Shown piece after piece: positions 1-13,200 of a stretch of DNA of 64,000 bases. Both the position numbers and the translations under genes were made by a program. The stretch's first letter is position 1. Every line of letters starts with the position of its first letter. The stretch is from Astrothelium macrocarpum. Lineage: Eukaryota > Ascomycota > Dothideomycetes > Trypetheliales > Trypetheliaceae. The notes beneath the pieces were generated by a model. It saw only the letters and a list, made by a program, of their open reading frames with translations, was not told where the DNA came from and did not search any database. The stretch covers positions 1-64,000 of the forward strand of contig JAGEMR010000122.1 of the NCBI GenBank assembly GCA_021030915.1. Reading direction: 5' to 3'.

Positions 1-39
1 CTGAAATTTAAATGAGATGAGTTGGTGGGTGGTGGCCCG

Positions 40-999
40 TTAGGGGGGGTGGTTCGTTACTAGGTACGCCGCCTTATGACATTCCTCTGAAACACCCAGG
101 CTGTCATGTATAACGGTCTTCTGATCAGATGTTTCGGACCCTGCGAAGCTTCTAGAATCATCCTCAATATCTCTTTCTTCGCTTTCTTGTTCGGATTGTT
201 CATCAGCTTCTTCTTCCTCCTCCACATCTTCCACTGTAGCTTGGAATTGCTTTTTCTGTGTTGAGGTATCCTGGCTCCGGCCTACTCCTACATCTCTCTC
301 ACGTATTTGATCTAACCACTCTCCAATCTTATCTTTATTCAATTCAATATCAACTTCAGTTATGTTGTCATCAATCAGTTCATTCTCCAGAGTGCCCCAA
401 TCTTCCATATTTGTTAGAAGAGTAGGATCTCTTTTGCCAGCCTGCACATCATGATGTATGGAGTCTAGTTTTGCTTTGATCTCTCCAAATGCGTTGGTGT
501 GTACTTGTTGGCAAGCTTCGATCCTTCCTAAAGCTCCGAAATTTAAGTGCGTTAAGAATAGATTCAAACGATCCGAGTGTGTAGATATTCTTAACCTCAT
601 ATCTCTTTGTTTGTCAGTATTAAAAAGGACCCGATCACGTATCCGAGAATCGTCTGTTTTCAAGGCGTTGTACTTTGCAAGCATTTTTTCGAGGTCTCGA
701 AGATCGGATTTGCAAGATTTTAGAAGAGTTTTAAGTTCGTCGCGTTGGCTTTTACTGCAACGGTGGATAAGGGAATTCGGGTTGCTGGTCTCGTCCGAGA
801 GCTCACGGAGCTCAGACTGGAGTAAATTGACTAGTTCTCATTTAGCCCTTGCGTGAAAAGGGGAAGGGAGCTCCAGCGTACCATCTCTTGTGATAGCTCG
901 AAACTCAGCGCCAGCGCTTTTGCAAGACTTGTACACTGTCCACGCAAAGTTTCCTATGGCAGCAATATCGCCAATCGAAAACCCAAATCCTACAGCCAT
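40..999 (-). CDS. Orphan STAND/NLR-type N-terminal domain protein
   Basis: Two exons, complement(40..830, 882..999), with a 51-bp GT-AG intron; phases close and give 302 residues. The start at 999 opens a typical fungal STAND N-terminal domain (MAVGFGFSIGDIAAIGNFAW), followed by the usual amphipathic helices to about residue 150, including the segment RDLEKMLAKYNALK. The last third is very acidic, with a run of Glu/Asp around residues 240-275, and is probably disordered. In fungi this domain usually heads NACHT or NB-ARC receptors or other self/non-self proteins; here no NTPase or repeat domain follows before the stop at 40-42. A further 3' exon outside the window cannot be excluded. Function is unknown; a role as a stand-alone adaptor or inhibitor of a full receptor is only inference. 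Confidence 0.72.
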
Positions 1000-1392
1000 T
1001 GCTGGTCATCTGAGCGTTGCACCAGTTTTATGGTACGAACAGTACAGGAGTAACCCGAACTCGAGCCAGAGACATGAGGCTCATGGCAGCCTAGCGGGAG
1101 CAACGAATCAAGTGCGGCAAGTGTGAATCTAGGTACAGCACATGCAGCCTTGTTGATGACGCTGCAACCAAATGCACCGACATGGCTACGCGCTGGAAAG
1201 CATAGAGGTCAGCCAGCCAGCTCGAGTGTAGACCATACAACGAGCCCAGATAAGTTGATCCGTGGTTTATTGGTTGGATAAGGTCAAAGTCATGCGGGCC
1301 GCGGGCAGAAGGTTGCTTATCTAAATTGCACTAATCCTAATCCGGAAACCTTAGTCAACCGACAACTGCCTTAGCAGATTATTTCTCGTATC
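1000..1392. other. Intergenic, upstream of the 302-residue gene
   Basis: The 393 bp separate two minus-strand genes and should carry the promoter of the downstream one. I see no repeat, RNA gene or convincing ORF. Confidence 0.5.
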
Positions 1393-3493
1393 TCAGTAGC
1401 GAATGCTGAACTTGGGAAAAAACCGCCTAACACTACGTCTTCTGTCTTCCAATTGTGGTTCAAAGTTCGGGTATACAAGCCCACCGGACACCTTCTTCAG
1501 GTTTTCCGTTTCAAGCAGCGGATCATCGAACGATATCTCAATCACTGAGAACGGCCTGATAGCTGTGTTCCAATCATCTGGCTGGATAACACGTCTCTCC
1601 GGGTCCATCAGAGTGAATTGGCCCTCATAAATCGCCTCGCGACGAGCCTCATTCACAGCGTTTACCAAAAACTCTTCCTTGATCATTTTGGCTTCTGCTG
1701 TAGTGGCCGTCCTCGGTATGTATGATTGAGGTGCAGTACTGTCCAGTCTATTCAGCCAGACTAAATGTCTTCGGAAGCCGGACACCTGGATGCAATCAGT
1801 ACGATACTTGTGAGTAGAACGAATTGTGGATTGGGACGCAAGTCTTAAGCAGATTCAGAAGGAGCAAACGGTTGTCTTCGCTGCCTCGAACAGATTCGCT
1901 GAACTAGTCCAACTTCGAAGCAGATTGAACAACTTCGTATACCATCATGCCTATACAGAAAATGGATTTGTAATAGGGGTGCCTCTGGATCGCTTATGTT
2001 GAACTTACCTGGCGATATCCTATTTTCCATTGCTCGCGAAGCTTTGAATCATCAAATCGAATTTCGTGGGTTCTACCCTTAAGATCCCTGAGTAAAAAGC
2101 TCTTAGCCGAGGCGACTGAATCCTGGGCGGCAGACGAAGGGGATGGAGAAATTGGACGTTGGATAGTGCCCAGCGTTGACGGCGAATCATGCTCCGAGCT
2201 TGACGAGGGCTTTCCGTTTGGGGGAAGATCTTGAATATTAGATTGCGGTGGTAGAACCGGGTGGAGGTATGGGGACCGCTGCGTGTACTCGTCAACCGAT
2301 TCTCTTGGCGGGATCCTCTCCACAGGACGTAGTATGTGTGATTCTTCTCTGGTGGGTTCACTTGTACGAAGCGGTTGCTGTGTGGTCTCACTGGAGGACG
2401 GGGTTGATTCAGCGTGCTGTTCTGGGTGCAAAGGCTGCTGCTGTGCTGATTGAGGGTCTTCGTGATCCGAATGGAAAGGTCGCTCAGCCTGTCCTTCGGA
2501 TGATCGTCTTGTAGAGGTGTCCTCTGAATATCTACTCAGAACTTCTCGGCTAAATCTCACGGTCCTCTTCTGTAGAAATCTCGTTTCATAAAACGGTATA
2601 AGGGCTCGAGACATGTCCTGGCTAAGCTCCGCTCCATTGCCCGACTGACGTGTCGGAGAAATGGCCCCTTCTTCCCCAGCCGGCTCGCGGATGTATGGCA
2701 TCACTTGGCTATCAGCGAATGATGCCCTTCTCGAAGAATGACTCACCGAGCCCGTGATAGTTTCGGATTCTTTCGTATCCATTAAATCAGCGGCATTATC
2801 GCCATCAGTTACTTCTTCAACGGTGATACCACTGCTGTCAGATGGATTTGCATCACTGACATCTGTCCTAGTCTCGCCTTCACACGACGAAGGTGCTGTA
2901 AGAAGCAACGAGCTATCCATCATCGGCGCTGACGTTATCTGTAAGAAGGTGTGTTGAGCAGTATCCTCTGCGGACTGCATTTGAAGCAAAACGTCTTGTA
3001 GACAATTCTCGAGATGCTCTCTGTCGCTATTACCTGCGGCGGCCGTCGTGGCGGCATGTTCATAAGTCATCGTTGTAACGAATAGAGTCAGCGTGCTTTC
3101 CAAAGATGCCAATGACTCTTGATGCGAGATGAATCTCGTTTTCCCCAACAGCCATCTTAAACGCAACAATACTCGGTCTGTGCGCGAGCCTATGTGCTTT
3201 ATAAGTGGATCGAGCCTCTCGAGCATTTCTTTGCTGTCGTCTAAGCGGTCTTCGCATGAGCATATGAGGTCCTCCGCAAGGCCACGGGCTGGATGGGAGG
3301 GATGCATCTTTGATCGAATGACTTCGGCGAAGTTTCTTAGAACAGATGAGATGGTTTTCAGATGGGCCGCAATAGCTCGCACATCCTTGCCAGCCTGTTT
3401 TAGAGCATTTGCTACTTTATATAGGCCGCTTGCGATCTTCACGCTGGCCTCTGCAAGGCCAATAATGCCTGCCACGAAGCCTACTTCTGCCAT
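1393..3493 (-). CDS. STAND-type N-terminal protein with C-terminal ubiquitin-like region (exon model incomplete)
   Basis: The first exon starts at 3493 and reads to a clear donor near 2011 (CAG|gtaagt). Residues 1-170 are a helical domain of the fungal STAND/NLR N-terminal type (GIIGLAEASVKIASGLYKVA). Residues 170-470 are Ser/Pro/Glu-rich and disordered. The exon ends with SFLLRDLKGRTHEIRFDD, which looks like the opening strand pair of the fungal ubiquitin-like fold often paired with this N-terminal domain. The final exon (about 1393-1790, after an acceptor gcatccag) contains YEGQFTLMDPERRVIQPDDW, matching the later part of such a fold. The short middle exon or exons between 1790 and 2010 could not be resolved. 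The neighbour downstream carries a related N-terminal domain, suggesting a small self-recognition or signalling locus. The ubiquitin-like assignment rests on motif resemblance only. Confidence 0.55.
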
Positions 3494-5298
3494 GCCAATT
3501 CTAGTGTCCTAGTAATGCAACACTCGTTAGAAGAACAGGTGAAAATCCAACCTTCTTCTTGTAAGAGGTATTCTGGGGTACAGCAAACTCATGAAGAGGG
3601 CCTCTTGCCGATAGCTCACCGCTCTGGGCGAAAACGCTCCACCGAGAAAGTATGAATGCAACAGCAATACGATGGAGCCGTAAATCGGTCTCGAAGGAAA
3701 TTTGACATGGGGAGCGCCAGCATCTTAAAAGACTTGACTTGGGTGACTGCTGGAAGGGCTAGACGCGGCTGTGCAGCCTTTTTCGACAACGCCATTGCCA
3801 AACGCGGCAACATGGCTACCTGAAAGCGATGCGAGGCTGGGAGCCTGCCTTGCACCGCCCGAATCTGTTTATACTGGAAATTGACCTTGCTGGGATTAAT
3901 ACGTTCTCTGCCTATGACGTATCTCAACTTGGTCTTGTCATGCCTTAGCTTGAAAAGGGCAAGGAATCCAACTAAAGAGGGCCACCTATTTAGACAGTAC
4001 CGGTTTGGGTAAGATGTGCGAACTCAGTGATTCGAAAGTCTTGTATGTATTGGTAATGCATGAGTAACTAGGGACCGCTCACTAAGCTTTCAGCATGATT
4101 TCATGGTCAATACGTACACATGCCCAATTGGTATCAAAACCTACCCGAACGAGAACAGTTTTCCCTAAACGGCAAAATATCTAAATTCCACAGCATAACG
4201 ATTACGGACCTCATTAGCAGGCTTCCGGAAGCGAAGGAAGAAATTCTAGATGAGACACGAAGCTTGAGAGAAGCCCGATATTACAATGAGGATCCTTGCT
4301 CTACTATGGCTTATCATGGATATGTCACCTAGATTGAGAGATTGAGCTTGATTTGAGACTATGCTCCATCATAAGCCAGAACTGACAAACATCGCATTAA
4401 ATTGGCGGTAACGGGGCCAATTTGCTGGAATTAGCTTCGTCGCAAGAGATGCATGCTACAAATCGTAGTCATCATCGGAGTAAAATATGGTCGTTTGTAT
4501 AATGACTAGGTACTTGTGCTGAGGGCGATTCAATCTCTGCGCCAACGCATCTGGTTCAGGAGAGAACGGAATAGCCGAGTTGTGATGGGAGCAGTGCGCG
4601 GTGCATTAGCCAAAGAGATCTCGTGTGGCGCGCAAAGAGAGGCGAATGGCCTACTTGGAAAGGTTAAATAAAAAATTGCGATATCTGAGTGTGTGCCATA
4701 CCGAGGTTAGTGGTAACTTTGCTAAAGATTACATAAAACTACATGTTTCTTCCGTCAATAGATAATTCTGGAGCACAATACATGGCCCAACAGTGAGATC
4801 GAGAGTGAGATCTTTGCTAGGACTGGCCCTCGACAAATATGTACAATACCTCTTGACACGAGACGAGATTAGAACTCAGAGAAACACAGCAACCTGCAAT
4901 TGTTTTTAAGTTTGAGGCCAGAGAAGGGCAGCACCCTGCAAGACAACATCCCCAAATTACCAGCAGGCGTCGCCAAAGGATAGAAAAAAGATGTATACGC
5001 CAGAAATTTTATGAACCCGTGTATGCGATGCACCCCCTATATGATGCCCGGTCTAGAACCCATTTTGTTCCCACGCAACGAGATTGAAGGCGAGGATTAT
5101 CGCAAACGCCAGGTTCGGATTCAATGAAAAGGGACTGAAACCGCTGAGCAGAAGATGTATTAAGCATGCGATTTCTAAGCTATGGGTATAAGCGATCTTG
5201 CGTTGGACAATGAGATTCGTGACTTCGTGGATAGGTAAGACCAGACGGAAGCCTGCATAATCTTCCTTTCTTAATTGGGTGGATTTGTGTTCCATCGA
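3494..5298. other. Gene-poor 1.8 kb
   Basis: Only short ORFs occur here, including 70 residues at 4120-4332 (+) and 103 residues at 3616-3927 (-). None has a recognisable domain or a supported splice structure. I see no tRNA and no repeat. Confidence 0.5.
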
Positions 5299-6598
5299 TT
5301 ACCACGATGGGAGATTCTTTTCCTCGATATGTCTTTCGTTCTCCGGTTTCCACGATCCTGCGATTACCCTATTGTTAGCTTGATCTCAAAAGCGGGCAAA
5401 GCGGCGAGCTGGAAGAGGACAAGTGCCACATGCCACAAAGACATTGCGGTTACCTACCTTCAAAGGCATGTTTCACAAACGCCATCGGATCGTCATCATT
5501 ACCCGCACCCATCGTCTGTATTCCCGGACTAAAGCTCGTAATCGGCAACACCACCACATCTCCGACCTTCTTCGCCTTCCGAATTCCCGTAAAATGCTCC
5601 CACGTGATCTCCCCCTGACTCGTGCTCATATCAAAATACTCCTCATCATTAAAGTACTCAAACACGGTATCAGTCCACACCCCAGGGCCCGTAAACTCCA
5701 TGACCGTCTTCTTCGCCTCCACGCCCTTATTCAGCACGCCCTCCTTCTTCATCACGAGCGTCTCCTCGGTAATATTCGCGACGATCTCGCGCAGCACGGG
5801 ATGGCCCGGCTTCGCCTGCATCGTCCACTGGCAGAACTGGATGCGCCGCGAGTACCAGTCGTGCCAGTCCGGCCGGTCCGGGTCCGCCTCGATGCCGATC
5901 ACCAGCCCGAACGCGGCCCGCGGCACCTCGCTCGGCACCCAGTCCACCGCGCTCTGTAATGCGGTCGTGTCGATGTCCGAGTAGATGCCCCCTCGCGCCA
6001 GCATGATCAGGTACCGGAAGAAGTCTGCTTTGAGTACGGGTAAGGGGAGTGCGCTGTAGGCTTCGAGCACGGCTGGCACGGATGCGTAGAGGTGCCGGAT
6101 TAGGTGTACGGCGACGGAGTCGGTGATGACTTCGTGGACGAAGTTGGGGTGGAGTTCGGACCAGCTGGCTTCGGCGGGCCGCAGGTTGTCGCTGAAGTCG
6201 CCGGACGCGGGTGTGTGTTTCCATGTCTGCCAGATGTAGGCAGGGAATTTGCCTTCGGGGTCGTAAGGGAATTGGTAGGCTAGTTGTTCTCGTAGGGGTT
6301 TGGCCTTGACATCTCCCATGAGAACCTGCTGTTTTGGTTTCTTGTATAGAAATTTTTCGGTTGAGTCTGGTAATTTTGAAACAACTGGCTTGGTAGCCGC
6401 GCCAACCGCGTCAGCCGGCGGTTCGGTATCTGTCCCATCTTGCGCAGTATTTAATTGGTTTTCACTGAAGGAGCCCGTCGGCTTTGGTGAGTTTTTAGGT
6501 CGGAATACGGGCCGATTGCCTCTGTGTGCTGAGCGAAAAAGGGTGAATAATATGAGGAAAGAGCCAGCGATGAGGAGGGCCCTTTTGAATGAGAGCAT
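5299..6598 (-). CDS. och1: Och1-family alpha-1,6-mannosyltransferase (GT32)
   Basis: Two exons, complement(5299..5357, 5458..6598), with a 100-bp intron, give 399 residues. The protein is a type II Golgi membrane enzyme: a short cytosolic N-terminus, one hydrophobic anchor (residues about 6-22), a Ser/Pro stem, then the GT32 domain from about residue 125. Family motifs are clear: YIWQTWKHTP, LKADFFRYLIMLARGGIYSD and the metal-binding DxD as DIDT. Och1 adds the initiating alpha-1,6-mannose to N-glycans of secreted and cell-wall proteins. The 3' exon is easily missed because exon 1 runs into a stop just past the donor; the spliced tail reads FEGSWKPENERHIEEKNLPS, which matches the usual Och1 end. 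Hoc1-like paralogues cannot be separated from Och1 by eye. Confidence 0.9.
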
Positions 6599-7280
6599 GG
6601 TCGCTATAGGAGTCTACCAGGATGAAAAGAGAGAGCGAAGGGTAGACGTGGTGAGTAAAGTCGAAGCGGACAACTGTGTTCCAATATTAGTCGGAAGATG
6701 GAATAAGTCCAAACGAAGGGACGATATTCAAGTAGCCTTCCGGTTCCAGGCGACCATGGTCGCACATCAGGGAAAGGGCTGATGAGAGGGGGTAAGAGGT
6801 TGGTAATTAATGGTTACCTTAATGCCAGTTACACGTTCAACAAGGGACCAAGCAGCACAGACGGAGCAAGAGCTGTCCGTGACGCCTGCATTGGGTCCTT
6901 CGGGAAGAATGCTAAGACCAGCTTGTCATTTCTATGCTGGTTTGCAACAGTGATTGCTGGATTGGCAGATGTTGAAAAATGGGGTGCATAGGGTATGTGG
7001 AATAAAATGAAGCCATGTCTTGGCGTCCCTCTTGAAACTCAATTAGGTCAGCTGTCTTTCCCCTCTACTTACACATTGTCACCGTGTCATCTCTTTGGCG
7101 CGCCCCATGGAAGTATCATACAATCCCAAGTCTTCATTGACCTTGTCTACTCCACATTGTCTTCATCACTAGACTATGTCATCAAGACTTTGTTCAATCA
7201 AAATCACCAATACCTTGCATTATTCTTTCTTATTCACGTGCCATGTGATCAACACAACAAATCGCATTGCAAAGACCAAG
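6599..7280. other. Intergenic between och1 promoter and PKS 3' end
   Basis: This interval holds the och1 upstream region and the PKS 3' flank. ORFs here are short and featureless. No repeat seen. Confidence 0.5.
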
Positions 7281-10200
7281 CTAAGAAACGGTAAGATAAG
7301 TACATCTTTGAGCAACTAATCCGCCAAGACTTGAGAACGATGTCCCACCGCCCATTTCGAACGCTTGAACATCCGCATCAAACTCTTTCTTCAGCCAATT
7401 CCGTAATTCCAGAGTAAGAAGCGAGTCAATCCCATACGCATGCAGAGGCTGGTCTGGCTTCATGTCCGCCTCTTCGATTGGTAGAATCTGCGCAACCTTC
7501 CAGATTGCTGCACGTGCGACAATGCTTGCCGCCTCGATAATCGAAGTTGCCGCTATCAATTGCAATCGGAAGTCTTGTTTGCCAACACTCACGGCCACTT
7601 CGCCTAATGTATCTATTTGGCAGAGCGCACGGAATATTGGCTGCTGGAAATAGTGAGACAGTTCTCCACCTTGCCGCTGTATCATTGTTGGAGTCTCGAG
7701 ACCGATGACAACTTGACTCTTCCAAGGATCCAATATAGGCAACGAGGGATCACAGTAGTATTCCAACAGGGCTAGCAGCTCGTTTTGATCTATCGCTCGA
7801 ATATTTGATCGGTTTCTCACCTGGGACATCAACTCCTTGTTCTGCGCGAGATATCCCTCAGCGGCTATTATGCTCAAATCAAGCGAAACAGCCTTTTCAC
7901 CTTGCGTGACGCGTTGTCTTGCCAGTGCGTCCTGATACGTGTTTCCCGCAGCATAATTAGCGTCTCCTATCGCACCAACGATGCCCATTGCTGACGACAA
8001 CAATACGAAGAAATCTAATCCACTTGGAAGGAGCCTATGTAAGTTGAACGATCCTTGGACCTTTGGTTTGATTCCAGCTGTCCATTGCTCGAACGACATC
8101 GAATCGAATATAGAACTCTATCGTATCGTCAGTGGCTGTATATTATGGAAAGATGGCAGATACTTTACCGCTAGTACCATGGATGCCTGGATGCATCCTT
8201 TGATGGGATGGTGATCATCGTTCCAATCTGCCAAGAGGTCTTGGAGAGTACCAAAGTCGCTGACATCGCAGATCGGCGTATGGACTGCAACGCCTGCCGT
8301 CTCCATATCGCTCACAAACTCCCTTTGTTCTTGAGATATTACACCGGATCGCGAAAGGAGAAGGAGGTGCTCAGCTCCATTCTGAGCCATCCATCGCGCG
8401 ATGCTCCTACCAATGCCTCCAAGCCCTCCTGCAATGACATAGGTTGCGTCGCCCTTGAATCGATAAGCGCATCTTTTCTTCAGCAATGCCTGCGTTCCTC
8501 GATTAGCCGAAGTTAGCAATTGACGATTCTACCTACATGTACTTGATCGTCTTCAGTCACTTGCAAGACAATCTTACCAGAGTTCTTGCCCGACTGCATA
8601 TGTCGGAATGCCTTTTCGACTTCTGAAAACGGTATCACGCTGAGAGGAGCTTGGGGATTGTCGATCAATTCCTGCGGCTCAGGGAAGTATGCGTAACGCC
8701 TGAATTGTGCGAAGCCGGATTTCTTGCGCGATTCGACGAGTTTCATTGCTTTTTGAAGGGCCGCTTGGATCAGATCGGGCCGCTGTTTCGCCATTGAGGC
8801 AACATCAACTGCGCTGAAGGTGGCATTCTTCTTGAATGGATTCATTGCCAGTTGCGAATGTGAGTAGATATCCTTTTTTCCGATCTCAACAAATCGTCCA
8901 TAGGGCGCAATGCACTCCCATGAAGCAGCAAGGCCCTCGCCAGCGATTGAGTTGAGGACAACATCAACTCCTCTTCCTTTGGTCATGGTCATGAGACTCT
9001 CGGCAAAAGTAGTATCGCGGCTAGAGAAGACGTGATCCTCAGGAATGCCATAGAGATGTTTGATAAGAGATCTCTTTTCGTATGATCCAACTGTTGCATA
9101 AATTTCAGCACCAACCGCTTGCGCCACTTGAATAGCAGCCTGTCCAGTCCCACCGGCAGCTGAATGGATGAGAATCGATTCCTCTTTGCCAAGTCGAGCA
9201 ACGTGCTGTAGCGCATGAACAGCAGTGACAAAATTCGTCGGTATTGCAGCAGCCTCACAAAAGTCCATATCGTCGAGCAATGGATAGACATTTGCCGCAG
9301 GGGCGCGCACGTGTGTTTTGAACGTATCAAGGCTGCAGACAATCACGCGTTCTCCTCCAGAATAGCCACTTTGAGATCCAGCGCGTTCAACAATCCCAGT
9401 AAATTCGCTACCCATGGCCTCGGAATCGACGCGACCTAAAGCAACCAAGCAATCCATAAAATTTACACCGATTGCCTCAGCCTTAACCAAGACTTCGTCG
9501 GCGGCGAGAAGCGATGACTGGTCTTCATCTTCTTGGAATGTCAAGGAGTCAAGAAGTCCAGGTGTCTGCACATTCAATTTAAGTGGGACTTCGCCTCTGA
9601 TCTTTTGAGTAGAGTAATACTCTTGAGAAACAATATTCCGAATTTGGCAATTGACGGCATTGCTGGTAGTAATTCTATTGACCCAGAGCATTCCATCGCG
9701 CTCAATGTATTCCGGCTCCAAGCGCCTTGAATCTTGTGCAGAAACCATGTGCTGGAAGAGTCTGCCAATCCATTCTGAGCGTTTTTCATCAATATTCTTC
9801 GGGTCTTCCAGCATGAGCGTCGTCAGGTTGAGGTTGAGGATCTCTTCTCTGATAACTCTGGATACGCCTTCCAGTAACCCGAACTCGGCTTGCTGAGGGT
9901 GCGAGCCTCCGCCACCAGATACCCACAGAATGTTCCTGACTGAGCGAAACAACATCTGTATGCGAGAAAAGTTCTTCGAGTCTATGTTCCAAAGCAGCGG
10001 GATATCTTCGAGAACGATACAGCAAGTGTCGGATGCAAGAGTATTTGGACCAATCTCTTCAAGAGAAAGCATTGTTCGTTTGTTGGTGTTACGAACATCA
10101 ATACTAGCATCTAATGCTTCTGCAGTCGCTCGCTGCCCGAGAGAAATAATTGCCGTCGGTGCCTTGCTTATCTGCTCTTGCTCGATGGCGTTGGCTGTTG

Positions 10201-13200
10201 TAACAATAATGCTACAGTATGCATGACTTGTGAGATTCTTGTAATCGTGAAATACCGTATCATTTCCTGAAAATCCATTCTCCCGCAATACGGTGTCCCA
10301 TTGACATTCTGAGATGCATGGGCTGTCCTTGCGGTAGTCCTCCGAGCCTATCAGATTATCAGTGCTGCTGTAATAGTATTGCTCTGATAGGATACGTACC
10401 AGTCCACCATTGAGGAAGCAAACCAAAAATGAAGCCAACATGCATAAGCTCTGGCCTGGTAATTTCATGGAGGATGAGTTTACCGCCCCTGCCAAAAGTC
10501 AGCATATTTCTCATGAGTCATTACATGCTGCACTGACGGCTTAAGCAGCTGGCGAACGTTCTGCAGGGTATTCGCTAAATTCTCTGTACAATGTAGGACC
10601 TATGCGTATAACGATCAGCCAGGAAGGATGCCTCTACCAAAGAGCAACTCACGTTTGCGGCAATAATGAGATCATATGCCTCACAAAACCCTTGTGTAGA
10701 GGGGTCGTTGGCCACATTAAAGGTGCGAAATTGCATACGCGGGTGACTCTTCCATTTATCTCTAGCAGAGTCGAAAAAGGAGGGAGATATATCTGTAAAG
10801 TCATATTGTGCGTATTGGAGAGGACCAATTTTGAAGCCGCGATGATTGTTCTCGTCACCACCCAAAGGATTTTCCAGTAGTCGCTTGGTAGTCGCTCCGG
10901 TTCCCGCTCCTATCTCCATAATTCTCATACTGGGAACTTTGTGGACAAGACAGTCTAGATACCGTTCCAACGCATTAAAGTTCGGAGCCTGGTTGTTTGT
11001 GTAGTCGTAGAAGCCTTCGAGCGCATGCTCTTCAAATAGTAGAACTAGGGGATCGAGCTTGCCAGACAGTATTTGAGGGAGATTGCATCCCACTTTGACA
11101 TATACTGGTCCCAGTGGGTTTGCATCTGCAATGCGATTCTTCAAACGTTCCACCTCTGAACTTGTGCAGTGCACAGGTGCCATTGTTTGAAGAGCTAATT
11201 GTTGCTGCATCCATAAGTAGTAGCGTTGATGGCTTGGATCGATTTTGCTCGCAGGAACAGCCTCGATTGCATCCACAAGAAAAGCAAACAGCACCTTTCT
11301 GAGGTCCTCGTAGAAATCAACAAGCTCGTCGTTGAATTTAGAATCCTGGCAATGGCGGCTGATCTCGTTCAAATTCGCTATATCAAGGTCGGGCCGCCAG
11401 TCTATGTTGAAGCACAAATGATTGTACTGGTCAGATGATTCTAGGGCTTGTGCCGGCGAGAGTTTGGTCATCTCAAGACCCTCAATCGTTAGGTTCGCGA
11501 GTGAGGGCTTAGAAAAAGCAGCCAAAGAAGCATTCACGGAACTCTTCGTCCAGTGATCTACTTGGGCAGAGGCGCGAATAGCGTCAGAATTAGCAAAATT
11601 CAATCCGGCACGCGAGATCCAGATTTTTTTCAGCCGTGTAGGAACAAGTGTAGGCAAGTCTTGGGAATTCGACTCGAGTAACGCAGCAAAGACAAGTTGG
11701 AAAATACCATCAAGCGTAGTCGGATGAATGACATGCGATTGTAGGCAATCGGCATCTTGCTTAAATACCTGTACCGTCGCTACGGCTGTTCTTGTGCCGC
11801 TATAACGAATATCGACAAGAGGCTGGAATGCAGGCCCATACTCATAGCCAGAGCTGCGCAAACACTCATACATCCGACCTGATGCAATCGAGTTTCTGCA
11901 CTCCTCTGTCCTTATTTTTACGGTATGCTGAGCGCTTTCTAGCCGACTCCTGCTGGCAGATCCAGAAAACTGTGGACCAGACGTGTTCTCGAATTCCAGT
12001 CTTATAGTTCCACAGCAAACATCAACCCAGTTATCGTCTTCTAGAACATAAAGACGAAATTCTGACTGCGGATTGCTTACATCCTGTGCAGCTTGTACGT
12101 TGGATAGTGTAAACTGTGTTTCGACCCCTGTTGCAACCTGAGAAAGCTTGAGAGGTCGATAGAAACTTACATTCTTGAGCTCGAAAGCTGTAGCCTCGCT
12201 ATCTACTGCGAGAATTGACAGAGCTTCGATAGCCATTACTAGCATTCCGGCTGCTGGGTAAACTAGGACCCCAGATACTTTGTGGTCTTCAACCCATTGC
12301 ATTTCGGAGCTCTGGATGACATTACACCACTTGTTGTCCAGAGGATTAGAATCTGGAGAAAGCGTTCCCAAGAGATCCACTCGAGGGTAGCGTCGCAATC
12401 TAAACTCACGGCTTCTTCTTGATTCATGCCAATAAGTCCGAGAACGGTCAAAGGGATACTCCGGTAAGTCTGTGAGTACCTGAACTTCGGAAAGCTCGTT
12501 CTGCATGTTAACTTTAGAGATTTCGACCTGGTAGCCTCTCTGATACATCCCCCCTACAGCAGCGAAAAGAGTTTGAAGTGCGGACTGACTTCGTGCCAGA
12601 ACTGAATAGTAGTTGACTGCTCCGGTGCGTTTAATTGACTCCAGAATTTCCTGAAGAGGCCGTTTGAGTGCAGCGTGGGGACCCACCTCCAGAATGTCAT
12701 CAACAGTGACAATTTCTCGGTGGCTACCGTCAAGCTTTTTCTGTATTTCCCGTGGCGCATGCGAGCAAACTTGTTCGATTGTATCGGAGAAGCGAACCTT
12801 TCGTACCATATTTTGCACCCAGTAGTCAGCATGAGCCAAATTACTACTCTGCACAAGTTTTCCAGTGACAGAAGATATCATAGGGCAACAACGCCTATCG
12901 ACGGCGCCTCTCTCCAGATCACCCAGGAGAGATGCATATTCAGCAGATACGACTTGCATAGACGGACTGTGGTATGCCACGGTCACTTGCAAACGGCGAC
13001 AAAGAATGGCAGCAGCATTGAGAAGATTGCTCAGCGTGTCAAGGTGTGCAGGATCCCCTGCAATGGTAACGCTCCTAGGGCTGTTGATACAAGCCACGTG
13101 CAATTTCCGGTTCGAAAGTTGACTTGCGACCTCGTCTAGATATGGAAGAATTGCCTCCTCAGAAGTACTGACAGCCATCATACCACCAGATTGCTGTTTC

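Noticed and set aside
3616..3927. 103-residue minus-strand ORF
   Set aside because: Basic, low-complexity composition, no domain, no support.
4120..4332. Small 70-residue plus-strand ORF
   Set aside because: No known motif, no splice context and no neighbour evidence; chance ORF in gene-poor DNA is more likely.
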